Source: Clostridium sp. SM-530-WT-3G (GTDB taxonomy: Bacteria; Bacillota; Clostridia; Clostridiales; Clostridiaceae). From it: DNA of 64,000 nucleotides. How positions within the stretch are numbered: the stretch's first letter is position 1; the number at the start of each line of letters is the position of its first letter. The notes under the pieces were generated by a model. That model did no database searches, was not told where the DNA came from, and saw only the letters and a list, made by a program, of their open reading frames with translations. The translations under genes were made by a program, and so were the position numbers. The stretch spans positions 120,278 through 184,277 of the forward strand of contig NZ_JABAGC010000002.1 in the NCBI RefSeq assembly GCF_012843905.1, written 5' to 3'. Below are positions 8,811-18,655 of this stretch, one piece after another.

Positions 8811-9998
8811 ATGGAAATAGTTAATGAATTGAAAAGTATAAATGAAATTATTATAAAGTGGAGAAGAGAGCTTCATATGATTCCTGAAATAGGATTAAAC
8901 TTACCAAAGACAGCTCAATATATACAAGAAAAATTGCGTGCAATGAATATTGAGTTTAAGACATATGAAAAACATTCAGGAATAACTGCTGTACTAGGAA
9001 AAAAAGAAGGTAAAACAATAGCGTTAAGAGCAGATATGGATGGACTCCCAATAAAGGAAGAATGTAATATTAATTATAAATCCACTACGGAAAATATGCA
9101 TGCATGTGGTCATGATGGTCATATGGCAATACTTCTTGCAGTTGCACAGATATTAAAAAAACATGAAGATAAGATAAATGGGAAAATCAAATTGATATTT
9201 CAGCCCTGTGAAGAGTGTGCACCAGGTGGAGCTGAGATTATGATTGATGATGGAGTATTAGAAGATCCAAATGTTGATTCAATATTAGCTCTTCATGTTG
9301 ATAATAAGAATAGAGATTACAATAATGGGGATTTTATAGTGAGTTATAAGAGTATGTTTGCTTCTGATGATCCTATTAATATAAAAATAAAGGGGAAAGG
9401 AGGGCATGCATCTACACCTAATGAATGTATAGATCCTGTTGCAATAGGTAATTTGGTTATGAATAATATACAATATATTTTAAGCAGAGAGATAAAGCCA
9501 ACCATTCCTTCACTTATTAGTTTTTGTGGAATTAACACAAGTATAGCATCTAATAATATAATACCTGATTCAGTTGAAATTAAAGGGACAGCAAGAAATT
9601 TAGATAATGATATAAGAAAATATGTATTACAAAGAATTGAAGAATTAGCTATTGGAATGAGTAGTCTTATGAAAGCTAAATGTACAGTTGATTTTAAAGG
9701 TGGATGTCCAGCTGTTATTAATGATTATAATATGGTAGAACAGTTTTTAAAATCTTCAAAATCTATATTTAATGAAGATGAAATCCATGTGGTTAGTGAC
9801 TATAGTATGGAAGCAGAAGATGCAGGATTTTATTTTGAAAAAATTCCTGGATGTTATTTTCGTTTATATAATCCTAAACCATATGAAGATGGAATAATAT
9901 ATCCAGCTCATAATTCAAAGTATATGATGGATGATTCTGTTTTATATAGAGGAGCAGCGGCATTTATTAAAACAGCTATGGATTATTTGGAAGCTTAA
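8811..9998 (+). CDS. M20-family amidohydrolase (IAA-amino acid hydrolase/hippurate hydrolase type)
   Basis: A 395-residue metal-dependent amidohydrolase that should hydrolyse N-acyl amino acids or similar amides in the cytosol. The metal-ligand motif HACGHDGHM lies near residue 98. The catalytic glutamate pair is in FQPCEECAPGG (about 133-143), where the usual Ala is Cys. The dimerisation-domain segment KGKGGHASTP follows near residue 196 and the last metal ligand PAHNSKY near 368. A TTG at 8805 is in frame, but AAGGGGA at 8797-8803 supports the ATG at 8811. A paralogue of nearly equal length lies at 56727-57908. Confidence 0.88.
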   Translation: MEIVNELKSINEIIIKWRRELHMIPEIGLNLPKTAQYIQEKLRAMNIEFKTYEKHSGITAVLGKKEGKTIALRADMDGLPIKEECNINYKSTTENMHACGHDGHMAILLAVAQILKKHEDKINGKIKLIFQPCEECAPGGAEIMIDDGVLEDPNVDSILALHVDNKNRDYNNGDFIVSYKSMFASDDPINIKIKGKGGHASTPNECIDPVAIGNLVMNNIQYILSREIKPTIPSLISFCGINTSIASNNIIPDSVEIKGTARNLDNDIRKYVLQRIEELAIGMSSLMKAKCTVDFKGGCPAVINDYNMVEQFLKSSKSIFNEDEIHVVSDYSMEAEDAGFYFEKIPGCYFRLYNPKPYEDGIIYPAHNSKYMMDDSVLYRGAAAFIKTAMDYLEA

Positions 9999-10143
9999 TA
10001 ATTATAAATTTAAAAATAATAGTTGACTCTTACCTAAGGTTAGACATTAATATATACGTGTAAAAAGTATATTCAGTTTTAGCAAAGTAGAAAAATAATT
10101 ACAAATAGGAAAAGATATATATTAATGAAAGAAGTTGATTACT

Positions 10144-11319
10144 ATGAAGAAAATACCATTTTCGCCACCAGATATAAGTGAAGAAGAAGTTCAAGCAGTA
10201 TGCGAAGTATTAAGAAGCGGATGGGTTACATCTGGTCCTCAACTTACTAAGTTTGAAGACGGAATAAGAAAATACTGTAAAGTAAATGAAGCATTAGCAT
10301 TAAATAGTGCAACAGCAGCTATGGAATTAGTACTTAAAGTATTTGATTTTAAGGAAGGCGATGAAATAATATCTACTCCTTATACTTATACTGCAACATC
10401 AAGTGTAGCTGTTCATAGAGGAATTAAACCTATTTATGTCGATGTTAAAAAAGATACTTTTGAAATGGATATAGATAAGGTTACTGAAAAAATAACTCCA
10501 AAAACAAGAGCAATAATGCCTGTAGATATAGCAGGGGTGCCTTTTGATTATGATGCATTAAAGAAGTTATTAAAAGATTTAGGAAGAGAAGATATTATAA
10601 TTCTTTGTGACTCTGCTCACTCATTTGGTGCAAAATACAAAGGTCAACCAGTTGGATCACAATGTGATTTTCACTCGTTCTCATTCCATGCAGTTAAGAA
10701 TTTAACTACAGGAGAAGGTGGAGCACTTACATTTAATGATAATCATTTTGGGGGATATGAAAATCTTCTTCAATATATGAGATTTACAGCAATGCACGGT
10801 CAGTCTAAGGATGCATTAAGCAAAATGAAGGCTGGAGCATGGGAATATGATATTATCAATGATGGATTAAAATGTAACCTTACAGATATAGGTGCTGCAA
10901 TAGGTAATGTACAGCTTACTAGATATGAAAAAATGCTTGAAAGAAGAAGAGAAATATTCAAAGTTTATAATGATGTTTTAAGTAAAGAAGATTTCTCTAT
11001 AATACCATTTACTAAAGATAATAATGGTACAGAAACTTCATATCATTTATACTTATATAGAGTTAAGGGATTTGATGAAGCTAAGAGAAATAAAGCAATT
11101 CAAATGTTAGCTGAAAGAGGAATAGCTACAAATGTTCACTATAAACCACTTCCAATGCTTACACTATATAAGAACTTAGGATATGATATTAAGGATTATC
11201 CAAATGCATATGCACAATATGAAAATGAAATAACACTTCCAGTATACAGCACACTTGCGTTAGAAGATGCTAAGTATGTAGCAGAAGAAGTTGTTAAAGT
11301 TATAAAAGAAATGTTATAA
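10144..11319 (+). CDS. DegT/DnrJ/EryC1-family PLP-dependent aminotransferase
   Basis: A 391-residue aminotransferase of the sugar-nucleotide (DegT/ArnB) family, which aminates keto-sugar nucleotides for surface glycans. The N-terminus PFSPPDISEEEV and SGWVTSGP are family hallmarks. LNSATAAMELVLK binds the cofactor phosphate, CDSAHSFGA carries the PLP-pyridine Asp, and FHAVKNLTTGEGG has the Schiff-base lysine near residue 184. No other sugar biosynthesis gene is adjacent, so the nucleotide sugar cannot be named. A TTG at 10135 would add three residues; the ATG at 10144 is preferred although the ribosome binding site is weak. Confidence 0.88.
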   Translation: MKKIPFSPPDISEEEVQAVCEVLRSGWVTSGPQLTKFEDGIRKYCKVNEALALNSATAAMELVLKVFDFKEGDEIISTPYTYTATSSVAVHRGIKPIYVDVKKDTFEMDIDKVTEKITPKTRAIMPVDIAGVPFDYDALKKLLKDLGREDIIILCDSAHSFGAKYKGQPVGSQCDFHSFSFHAVKNLTTGEGGALTFNDNHFGGYENLLQYMRFTAMHGQSKDALSKMKAGAWEYDIINDGLKCNLTDIGAAIGNVQLTRYEKMLERRREIFKVYNDVLSKEDFSIIPFTKDNNGTETSYHLYLYRVKGFDEAKRNKAIQMLAERGIATNVHYKPLPMLTLYKNLGYDIKDYPNAYAQYENEITLPVYSTLALEDAKYVAEEVVKVIKEML

Positions 11320-11342
11320 AAAGGGCTTAGGCCCTTTTTATT
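11318..11342 (+). terminator. short GC-rich terminator after the aminotransferase
   Basis: AAAAAGGGC-tta-GCCCTTTTT, immediately after the stop codon. Confidence 0.85.
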
Positions 11343-11532
11343 TATTTTAATATATATGAAAATAAAAAATATAAATTATTTACATTAGAATTAGTGTATA
11401 GATATTAAATTTATAATATCTATACAAGGAAGTGACATTCATGATGAACAAGAAAATTTAATTTTATTATATAAATATATAAATTTAAATGTAAAAACTT
11501 GATTTTATTCTACAAGAAAATGAAGAAAAACA

Positions 11533-11568
11533 AAAACTCAGCATCACTATGTGCTGAGTTTTTATTTT
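11533..11568. terminator. hairpin terminator, probably for a minus-strand RNA
   Basis: AAAACTCAGCA / TGCTGAGTTTT with A- and T-runs on both sides, so it can act in either direction. No ORF of note lies upstream on the plus strand; only a six-codon ATG-to-TAA stretch near 11441 is seen. Confidence 0.75.
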
Positions 11569-11569
11569 A

Positions 11570-11680
11570 ATGCTTGTTTAAGAAAGGGAATAAACAAGCA
11601 TATAGTGGGGGTTATAAAATCTATGGTGCAAGTTACACCATAAGATGTATGGGCTTACAATACTTATACATATATTATAC
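11570..11680 (-). ncRNA. candidate structured small RNA in a 548-base gene-free stretch
   Basis: The gap 11320-11867 holds no convincing protein gene. It contains three consecutive inverted repeats: ATGCTTGTTTA / TAAACAAGCAT (11570-11602), ATGGTG / CACCAT (about 11621-11640) and ATGTAT / ATACAT (about 11646-11670). On the minus strand a TATAAT hexamer (complement of 11674-11679) would start an RNA through all three hairpins into the terminator at 11533-11568, making about 130 nucleotides. The C-run ACCCCCAC between hairpins could be a pairing site. I cannot assign a known RNA family; an antitoxin-type RNA is one option. Confidence 0.4.
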
Positions 11681-11867
11681 AATAAATACACAAAAAACAA
11701 TAATTATTTTATAATACGACAATTGAAAATGGAAAAAAGTGTTTTGTGTTAGATAATTGAATTAATATGTCTTATTTAAACTGATAAATATAATTAAGTC
11801 TGATATAATAATAGTGTTAAAAGTATAAATATTGTTTAAATTATGATTAACGGAGGATTAAATTTTT

Positions 11868-12077
11868 ATGATTAAAATAAAAGAATTAACTGATAATCTT
11901 CTTAAAGAAAGTGTGGATTACGAAGACTATTCAGAAAATATATGTACACTTACTATAGAAGAAATGAGAGCAGAAGGTCTTCTTAAATGTGGAGGATGTT
12001 GCAGTAAGGGGGGAGGAAGTAAATGTAATTCATGTGGCTCTAGGGGTAAATGTGAAGGATGTAAAAGTAAAAAATAA
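11868..12077 (+). CDS. small Cys-rich peptide (possible metal-binding or RiPP-like precursor)
   Basis: A 69-residue product with a good ribosome binding site (GGAGG before the ATG). The N-terminal half is acidic and leader-like (ending near EEMRAEGLLK). The C-terminal 29 residues contain eight cysteines in CGGCC, CNSCG, CEGCK spacing with Gly, Ser and Lys between. A split leader/core layout of this kind fits either a ribosomally made modified peptide or a small metal- or redox-binding protein. No maturation enzyme, transporter or radical-SAM gene lies nearby, which weakens the RiPP reading. Unknown function. Confidence 0.6.
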   Translation: MIKIKELTDNLLKESVDYEDYSENICTLTIEEMRAEGLLKCGGCCSKGGGSKCNSCGSRGKCEGCKSKK

Positions 12078-12108
12078 GTAAAATTTCAATCAATAATTAC
12101 TCAATAGA

Positions 12109-12136
12109 TTGGCAATAATAAAAAATATGTTATAAT
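12109..12136 (+). promoter_or_regulatory. promoter for the 12213 gene
   Basis: TTGGCA at 12109-12114, a 16-base spacer, and TATAAT at 12131-12136, about 75 bases before the TTG start. Confidence 0.65.
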
Positions 12137-12212
12137 GTTATGGATTTACGAACAATAATAATATATAATAAATGTGTTTGAATGAAAAACGCAAGATTTG
12201 GAGGGGTAGTCC

Positions 12213-13028
12213 TTGAGTAAGCCAAGTATTTTTAGTAGAGAATACGAAAGAAAGATGAAAAGGCGAAAAAGAAATACTATAGCTATTCTAGTTTTGGTAA
12301 TTGTAGTAATATCTGCAGTTGCTCTTAAATTTACTTATGCACCTATAGATTTCAGTAAAATAAGACAAAATATTCAAGCGTGGATAGATAGTGATACTTC
12401 AACTATTCCACAAGAAACTGCTGAAAATACAGAACAAACTTCAGCTGAAGAAGTAGATAGTGAACCAGAAGTAGTAGAAGAAGTAAAACAACCAGAAGAA
12501 CAGTACATGGATATTAGTCTAGTAAGTGGAAATAGTGCAAAAGCAGTTTATATAGAAGAAAATGGTCAGAAAGTATTCAAAGAGCTTCAAGGAGCTGATG
12601 CTGGAGTGACTTATGATATAAGTCCTGCAAAAAATCAGATGCTTGTTTGTGATACAAATGCACAAATTACTTTATATAATGTTGATGGAAGTAGTAAAAT
12701 AATATCAAAGGATAAATATGTTTCAAAAAGTGGAGGTGTATTCACTAAAGAAGCAACACTTGCATCTCAGCCTAATTATTTGTGGAATAAAAATCCTAAA
12801 TTTTTAAGTGAAGACAGTATTATTTTTGTTACAAACAGACCTTACTTTGGAACTGCTGCTGTAAAACAATATGTTTGGATTTCTAATTATAATAATGGAA
12901 CTGACACTATATTATGGCAGATTCAAGGGAAGCAAGCCGATATAGGCAATATAAGTGAAAAAGGTGTAGAAGTTACGGTAGATGGAACTAATTACTACAT
13001 CGGTCCAGATGGGGTAATAACTCAATAG
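12213..13028 (+). CDS. membrane-anchored extracytoplasmic protein, unknown
   Basis: A 271-residue protein with a basic N-terminus (KMKRRKRN), one membrane helix (about residues 24-42), an acidic Glu/Thr-rich linker (about 62-97) and an exported domain of about 170 residues. That domain contains repeated short beta-strand-like segments (KAVYIEENGQK, TLYNVDGSSK, VDGTNYYIGPDG), suggesting a small beta-propeller or similar. The start is TTG with GGAGGGG at 12200-12206. It sits directly before trigger factor, which has its own promoter. The family is not recognised. Confidence 0.6.
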   Translation: MSKPSIFSREYERKMKRRKRNTIAILVLVIVVISAVALKFTYAPIDFSKIRQNIQAWIDSDTSTIPQETAENTEQTSAEEVDSEPEVVEEVKQPEEQYMDISLVSGNSAKAVYIEENGQKVFKELQGADAGVTYDISPAKNQMLVCDTNAQITLYNVDGSSKIISKDKYVSKSGGVFTKEATLASQPNYLWNKNPKFLSEDSIIFVTNRPYFGTAAVKQYVWISNYNNGTDTILWQIQGKQADIGNISEKGVEVTVDGTNYYIGPDGVITQ

Positions 13029-13049
13029 AGATTATTATAAATATTTTAT

Positions 13050-13079
13050 TTGATAACATTTAACTATTTATGGTATAAT
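13050..13079 (+). promoter_or_regulatory. promoter of tig
   Basis: TTGATA at 13050-13055, an 18-base spacer, and TATAAT at 13074-13079; the gene starts 46 bases later. Confidence 0.75.
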
Positions 13080-13125
13080 AACTTGGTTAAATTAGAAGCA
13101 GACTATTTTAGGAGGAAAGAATAAA

Positions 13126-14409
13126 ATGAAAGCTAAAGTGGAAAAAATAGAAAATAATGTTGTGAAATTAGAAATAAGAGTTGATGCTGAAAAATTCAAT
13201 GAAGCTCTTGTTAAAGCATATAACAAGAATAAAGGTAGATATAACATACCAGGATTCAGAAAAGGTAAAGTTCCAATGAACATGGTTAAGAAGTTCTATG
13301 GAGTAGAAGTATTCTATGATGATGCTATAAACTTTGCTATAGATGCATCTTATGGTGAAGCATTAGCTGCTGAAAACATCAGACCAGTTGATTTTCCAAA
13401 GGTTGATGTAACTGAACTTGGAGAAGGAAAAGATTTTGTTTATACTGCTACAGTAACAACTTATCCAGAAGTTGAATTAGGTGAATATAAAGGATTAGAC
13501 GTAAAGAAACCTGTATATGAAGTTGAAGATGCTGAAGTAGAAAAGCAAATCAAGGATATGCAAGAAAAGAACGCTAGAATGGAAGTTAAAGAAGACGGAA
13601 AAGTTGAAAAAGGTGATATAGCTGTTATCGACTTTAAAGGATACATAGATGGAACTGCATTCGAAGGTGGAGAAGGTCATGACTATCCATTAGAAATCGG
13701 ATCAGGTTCATTCATAGATAACTTCGAAGATCAATTAATAGGATTAGCAGTTGGAGATAAGAAGGAAGTTAATGTTACTTTCCCAGAAAACTATGGTAAA
13801 GATGAATTAAACGGAAAACCTGCAATGTTTGAAGTTGAAGTTAAATCAATTAAAGTTAAAGAATTACCAGAATTAGATGATGAATTCGCTAAAGAAGTTG
13901 CTGCTGTTGAATCATTAGCTGAATTAAAAGAAAACTTAAAGAAAACTTTAGAAAAGAATAATGCTGATAAAGCTGAAAGAGAATTCGAAGAAGCTGTAAT
14001 AACTGCTGTAATTGAAAATGCTAAAATGGACGTTCCAGGAGTTATGATAGAAAAAGAAATCGATGCTATGATGAAGGATCTTGAAGGAAGATTACAATAT
14101 CAAGGTTTAAACTTAGATCAATATATGGAATTCACAGGAAATACTGTTGAAAAAATGAGAGAATTCATGAAAGAAAATGCTGAAAGAAAAGTTAAAGCTG
14201 ACTTAGTTCTTGAAGCAGTTGCTAAAGCAGAAAATATTGAAGCTACAGATGAAGAAGTAAGTGCTAGAGCTTTAGAACTTGCAAAAATGTATACACCAAA
14301 AGATCCAGAAAAGATGGCTGAAATATTAGCTAAATCTCAAAGAGCAATGATTGCTAACGATATAGTTATTGAAAAAACTCTTAAATTTATTAAAGAAAAT
14401 TGCAAATAA
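13126..14409 (+). CDS. tig: trigger factor, ribosome-associated chaperone and peptidyl-prolyl isomerase
   Basis: The 427-residue protein has the full three-domain layout. The N-terminal ribosome-binding domain carries the signature GFRKGKVP (residues 45-52). The FKBP-type isomerase domain follows at about 150-240 ([14 protein letters not shown], then [19 protein letters not shown]). The helical C-terminal chaperone arms run from about 250 to 427. It holds nascent chains at the ribosome exit tunnel. AGGAGG lies before the ATG. Codons here are noticeably richer in the preferred set than neighbours, as expected for a highly expressed gene. It precedes clpP and clpX, the usual order in firmicutes, but has its own terminator. 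Confidence 0.97.
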   Translation: MKAKVEKIENNVVKLEIRVDAEKFNEALVKAYNKNKGRYNIPGFRKGKVPMNMVKKFYGVEVFYDDAINFAIDASYGEALAAENIRPVDFPKVDVTELGEGKDFVYTATVTTYPEVELGEYKGLDVKKPVYEVEDAEVEKQIKDMQEKNARMEVKEDGKVEKGDIAVIDFKGYIDGTAFEGGEGHDYPLEIGSGSFIDNFEDQLIGLAVGDKKEVNVTFPENYGKDELNGKPAMFEVEVKSIKVKELPELDDEFAKEVAAVESLAELKENLKKTLEKNNADKAEREFEEAVITAVIENAKMDVPGVMIEKEIDAMMKDLEGRLQYQGLNLDQYMEFTGNTVEKMREFMKENAERKVKADLVLEAVAKAENIEATDEEVSARALELAKMYTPKDPEKMAEILAKSQRAMIANDIVIEKTLKFIKENCK

Positions 14410-14449
14410 TTTTATTTGATATATAATTAAATTACAGTCTAAAATAAAT

Positions 14450-14485
14450 TGCCAGAAAAAAAATTTTTTCTGGCATTTGTTTCAA
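14450..14485 (+). terminator. terminator after tig
   Basis: GCCAGAAAAAA / TTTTTTCTGGC followed by ATTTGTTT. Confidence 0.85.
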
Positions 14486-14568
14486 ACTACTAATTAACAA
14501 ATATAATAAATAATTATATAATGATAAGTAGCATTAAAAATTTCATCAAAGAGAGAGGGAGGATTTAA

Positions 14569-15168
14569 ATGAGTTTAGTGCCAATGGTAGTAGAACAAAC
14601 TAGCAGAGGAGAACGTTCTTACGATATATTTTCAAGATTATTAAAAGAAAGAATAATAATGCTAAGTGGAGAAATAACAGATGAAACTGCTCAATTAGTA
14701 GTTGCACAGTTATTGTTCTTAGATAGTGAAGACCCAGATAAGGATATTTCAATATATATAAACAGTCCAGGTGGATCTGTAACAGCAGGTATGGCTATAT
14801 ATGATACAATGGAACTTATAAATGCTGATGTATCAACTATATGTGTAGGTATGGCTGCATCAATGGGAGCATTCTTACTTTCTTGTGGAGCAAAGGGTAA
14901 GAGATATGCACTTCCTCATTCAGAAGTAATGATACATCAACCACTAGGTGGTTATAAAGGTCAGGCAACAGATATTGAAATTCATGCAAACTGGATGTTA
15001 AAAATCAAAAAAATGCTTAATGAAACATTAAGTAAAAACACTGGTAAACCATATGAAACAATCTGTGCAGATACAGAAAGAGATAATTTTATGAGTGCAG
15101 AAGAAGCAAAAGAATATGGATTAGTAGATGCTGTACTTACTAAGAAATCTGAAAAAAAAGAAAATTAA
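14569..15168 (+). CDS. clpP: ATP-dependent Clp protease proteolytic subunit
   Basis: A 199-residue serine peptidase that forms the double-heptamer chamber fed by ClpX. The N-terminal axial loop region is [19 protein letters not shown]. The catalytic serine is S98 in GMAASMGA, and the histidine lies in HSEVMIHQP near residue 123. GGGAGG precedes the ATG. A TATAAT-like hexamer lies near 14516. clpX begins 39 bases after the stop without a terminator, so the two genes form an operon. Confidence 0.97.
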   Translation: MSLVPMVVEQTSRGERSYDIFSRLLKERIIMLSGEITDETAQLVVAQLLFLDSEDPDKDISIYINSPGGSVTAGMAIYDTMELINADVSTICVGMAASMGAFLLSCGAKGKRYALPHSEVMIHQPLGGYKGQATDIEIHANWMLKIKKMLNETLSKNTGKPYETICADTERDNFMSAEEAKEYGLVDAVLTKKSEKKEN

Positions 15169-15207
15169 TCAGTGATTTATCGTAGACTTTTTAAGCGAGG
15201 TGAATTT

Positions 15208-16497
15208 ATGGCTAAATATGATGATAAAAAACAATTAAAATGTTCTTTTTGCGGTAAGACTCAAGAACAAGTGAAAAGATTAATTGCAGGCCCAGGAGTA
15301 TATATATGCGATGAATGTATAGATTTATGTTCTGAAATTATTGCAGATGAATTCCAAGAAACAGTGGATTTTGATCCAAAGAGTATTCCAAAGCCATCAG
15401 AAATTAAAGAATATCTTGATTCTTATGTAATCGGTCAAGATAGAGCTAAAAAATCATTAGCAGTTGCAGTTTATAATCATTATAAGAGAATAAATAGCAA
15501 TAAGAGCGAAATGGATGTTGAACTTTCAAAGAGTAATATTTTGTTACTTGGACCTACTGGGTCAGGTAAAACATTATTAGCTCAAACTTTAGCTAAGTTT
15601 TTAAATGTACCATTTGCTATAGCTGATGCTACAACATTAACTGAAGCTGGATATGTTGGTGAAGATGTTGAAAATATACTTCTTAAATTAATACAAAATG
15701 CTGACTATGATGTAGAAAAGGCTGAAAGAGGAATTATATACATCGACGAAATTGATAAGATTGCAAGAAAATCTGAAAATCCTTCAATAACAAGAGATGT
15801 ATCAGGTGAAGGTGTACAACAGGCATTACTTAAAATTTTAGAAGGAACTGTTGCTTCAGTTCCACCTCAAGGTGGAAGAAAACATCCACATCAAGAGTTT
15901 ATTCAAATAAATACATCAAATATATTATTTATTTGTGGTGGTGCCTTTGATGGTGTTGATAAGATAATCGAAAATAGAACTAGAAAGAGTTCTATGGGAT
16001 TCGGTGCAGACATACAATCTAAGCATGAAAAAGATGTAGGAAGCTTACTAAAAGAAATAATGCCAGCTGACTTATTAAAGTTTGGTTTAATTCCTGAATT
16101 TATCGGAAGACTTCCAATTCTAGTAACATTAGAATCATTAGATAAGAAAGCATTAGTTGAAATTTTAACTAAACCAAAGAATGCTCTTGTAAAACAATAT
16201 AAGAAGTTATTTGAATTAGATGATGTTAAGCTTGAATTTGATGAAAAAGCTCTAGAAGCAATTGCAAATGAGGCTATTGAAAGAGAAACTGGTGCAAGAG
16301 GTCTTAGAGCAATCATTGAAGATATAATGAATGAAATAATGTATGAAATTCCTTCAGATGATAGAATAACTAAGGTTATAATAACTGAGGAGACTATTAA
16401 AGATAAGAAGGAACCAAAAATCGAAAGATTAGAAGAAGGAAAAGTAAGACCTACTTTAGTAAAAACTAGAACTAAGAAAGATATAGAAACTGCTTAA
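15208..16497 (+). CDS. clpX: Clp protease ATP-binding subunit ClpX
   Basis: A 429-residue AAA+ unfoldase. The N-terminal zinc-binding domain has CSFCGK and CDECIDLC (four Cys, residues about 12-40). Walker A is GPTGSGKT (about 115-122), Walker B is [10 protein letters not shown], and the IGF-type ClpP-docking loop is IGF-like at SMGFGA. The ORF extends upstream to 15172, but AAGCGAGGTG directly before the ATG at 15208 and the [12 protein letters not shown] start match other ClpX proteins. It is transcribed with clpP and followed by a strong terminator. Confidence 0.97.
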   Translation: MAKYDDKKQLKCSFCGKTQEQVKRLIAGPGVYICDECIDLCSEIIADEFQETVDFDPKSIPKPSEIKEYLDSYVIGQDRAKKSLAVAVYNHYKRINSNKSEMDVELSKSNILLLGPTGSGKTLLAQTLAKFLNVPFAIADATTLTEAGYVGEDVENILLKLIQNADYDVEKAERGIIYIDEIDKIARKSENPSITRDVSGEGVQQALLKILEGTVASVPPQGGRKHPHQEFIQINTSNILFICGGAFDGVDKIIENRTRKSSMGFGADIQSKHEKDVGSLLKEIMPADLLKFGLIPEFIGRLPILVTLESLDKKALVEILTKPKNALVKQYKKLFELDDVKLEFDEKALEAIANEAIERETGARGLRAIIEDIMNEIMYEIPSDDRITKVIITEETIKDKKEPKIERLEEGKVRPTLVKTRTKKDIETA

Positions 16498-16500
16498 CAT

Positions 16501-16544
16501 AAAAACTCTGTTTTGATAAAATTATCAAAACAGAGTTTTTTTAT
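16501..16544 (+). terminator. terminator of the clpP-clpX operon
   Basis: AAAAACTCTGTTTTGATAA pairs with TTATCAAAACAGAGTTTTT and is followed by more T residues; the stem is perfect. Confidence 0.93.
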
Positions 16545-16662
16545 ATATTACGTATAAATTTTTATGATTTATTAATTATACAAGCCAAATAGATCTGAAA
16601 TATAATTTTGCGTATATTTTGTAATAATAAGTAAATACTAGTAATAATAAAAATTATTTCTG

Positions 16663-16724
16663 AAAGGAGGAAAAATATAATTAATTGCTATTAGTATATA
16701 CAGCAATTGATATATTAAGAAATT
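16663..16724 (+). promoter_or_regulatory. lonB leader: ribosome binding site separated from the start by a hairpin
   Basis: AAAGGAGG at 16663-16670 is 54 bases from the lonB ATG, and no closer purine-rich site is present. Between them AATTGCT (16683-16689) and AGCAATT (16702-16708) can pair. Folding would shorten the path from ribosome binding site to start. Either the hairpin controls translation or the true start is a non-standard codon upstream. Confidence 0.4.
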
Positions 16725-18401
16725 ATGACTAGTATACTTATGGTTTTGCAGATAATACTACTAATTTTAATGGTTTATATTATGAGTAATACAGTGGCAA
16801 GGACACAAAAAAGTAAAACGGTAGTTATAGATAGGGAAAGTACAAAAGAAATGAATAATTTAAATAAATTAAGGCAGATATCACTTACAGTACCACTAAC
16901 AGAAAAAAGTAGACCTGAAAGTTTCGATGAGGTAATAGGACAAGAAAAAGGGATAAAGGCATTGAAAGCAGCATTATGTGGTCCAAATCCACAGCATGTT
17001 ATTATATATGGACCTCCAGGAGTAGGAAAAACTGCAGCAGCAAGGCTTGTGTTAGAGGAAGCCAAGAAATCACCTGTATCACCTTTTAATAAGAATGCTA
17101 AGTTTGTTGAACTTGATGCTACAACACTCCGTTTTGATGAAAGAGGTATAGCTGATCCTCTTATAGGTTCTGTACATGATCCTATTTATCAAGGAGCAGG
17201 ATCTTTTGGAATTGCAGGTATACCACAGCCTAAAGCAGGAGCAGTAACAAAAGCTCATGGTGGAATATTATTTTTAGATGAAATAGGTGAACTTCATCCT
17301 ATAGAGTTAAATAAATTATTAAAAGTTCTTGAAGATAGAAAAGTGTTTTTTGATAGCTCATATTATAGTTCAGAAGATCCTAATATGCCTGTATATATAA
17401 AAGAAGTATTCGAAAAAGGATTGCCAGCAGATTTTAGGCTTATAGGTGCGACTACGCGGTCTCCGCAGGAGATTATACCTGCAATAAGATCAAGATGTGT
17501 AGAGATATTTTTTAGAGCACTTTTACCAGAAGAAATAAAGAAAATAGCTGTAAATTCAGTAAAAAAAGTAGGACTTAAGATAACTGATGATGGTGTTGAT
17601 GAAGTAAGCAGATATTGTACTAATGGAAGAGAGGTAATTAATCTTATTCAGCTTGCATCTGGAATAGCAGTAAATGAAAAAAGAATGGAAATAACATTAG
17701 AAGATATAAAATGGGTTCTTGAAAATGGTCAGTATACAAAAGTAGTAACAAATAAAATACCTAGAGTATCAAAAGTAGGGCTTGCTAATGGTCTTGCAGT
17801 ATATGGAGCTAATATAGGGATGCTTATGCCTCTTGAGGTAAGCTGCAAGAAAGTTAATCATAGAAGAGGAGATATAAAGGTTACTGGTATAGTTGAAGAA
17901 GAAGAAATAACAAATAATAATAAGAAGATAAAAATGAAGAGTACAGCATATTCATCAGTGCAGAATGTACTTACAGTATTAGATAATTTATTTTCTTTAA
18001 ATACAGATAAGTATGATATACATGTAAATATACCAGGGGGGATGCCTGTAGATGGACCTTCGGCGGGTATTACGATAGCTGCTGCTATATATAGTGCCAT
18101 AACGAATCAAAAGCTAGATAGATTTGTTGCTATGACAGGAGAAATAAGTATACTTGGTTCAGTAAAGCCTATTGGAGGAGTAAAGGCTAAAATATCTGCT
18201 GCAATTAAGGCTGGAGCAAGGAAGGTTATAATTCCTAAAGATAATTATGAAGAAGAGTTAAGTGGGATAGGAAATATAGATATAATTCCTGTATCAAATT
18301 TTACAGAAGTAATTAAAGAATCTTTAGAAGTATTTAGTGATAGAGAAAATACTGGCGACACAGAAATACTATCTGCAAAAAGAAACCAATATACTAATTA
18401 A
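16725..18401 (+). CDS. lonB: ATP-dependent protease LonB
   Basis: A 558-residue membrane-tethered Lon-type protease. An N-terminal hydrophobic helix (about residues 4-20) replaces the LonA substrate domain. Walker A is GPPGVGKTA (about 96-104) and Walker B ILFLDEIGEL (about 182-191). The C-terminal peptidase domain has the catalytic Ser in DGPSAGIT (about residue 445) and Lys in GGVKAKIS (about 487). In Bacillus, LonB is expressed in the forespore. It sits between clpX and lonA as in many clostridia. The start context is odd (see the leader entry). A terminator hairpin follows. Confidence 0.93.
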   Translation: MTSILMVLQIILLILMVYIMSNTVARTQKSKTVVIDRESTKEMNNLNKLRQISLTVPLTEKSRPESFDEVIGQEKGIKALKAALCGPNPQHVIIYGPPGVGKTAAARLVLEEAKKSPVSPFNKNAKFVELDATTLRFDERGIADPLIGSVHDPIYQGAGSFGIAGIPQPKAGAVTKAHGGILFLDEIGELHPIELNKLLKVLEDRKVFFDSSYYSSEDPNMPVYIKEVFEKGLPADFRLIGATTRSPQEIIPAIRSRCVEIFFRALLPEEIKKIAVNSVKKVGLKITDDGVDEVSRYCTNGREVINLIQLASGIAVNEKRMEITLEDIKWVLENGQYTKVVTNKIPRVSKVGLANGLAVYGANIGMLMPLEVSCKKVNHRRGDIKVTGIVEEEEITNNNKKIKMKSTAYSSVQNVLTVLDNLFSLNTDKYDIHVNIPGGMPVDGPSAGITIAAAIYSAITNQKLDRFVAMTGEISILGSVKPIGGVKAKISAAIKAGARKVIIPKDNYEEELSGIGNIDIIPVSNFTEVIKESLEVFSDRENTGDTEILSAKRNQYTN

Positions 18402-18458
18402 TTAAATAAAATTTAAAATTTAGTTTGTAAAAATACAATATTTAGTTTAATATAATAT

Positions 18459-18505
18459 AAAGGGTGTGGAATAAGATAAACTCTTACATTTCGCACCTTT
18501 TCTAT
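18459..18505 (+). terminator. terminator after lonB
   Basis: AAAGGGTGTGGAAT pairs imperfectly with ATTTCGCACCTTT, followed by TCT and T-rich sequence. Confidence 0.65.
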
Positions 18506-18655
18506 TTAATGCTTATGTATTGCATTATTGTAATTATAGTAAATTAAAAATTTACAATATATGTATTGATGGAAGAATTGAAAAAATAGCTTAATATGTG
18601 TATACTAATTAAGTTAAAATAATTATTTTATTGTATTATGGGGGGAAATAGTATT

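Noticed and set aside
15903..16316. 137-codon minus-strand ORF
   Set aside because: Shadow of clpX: composition and position follow the coding strand and there is no ribosome binding site.
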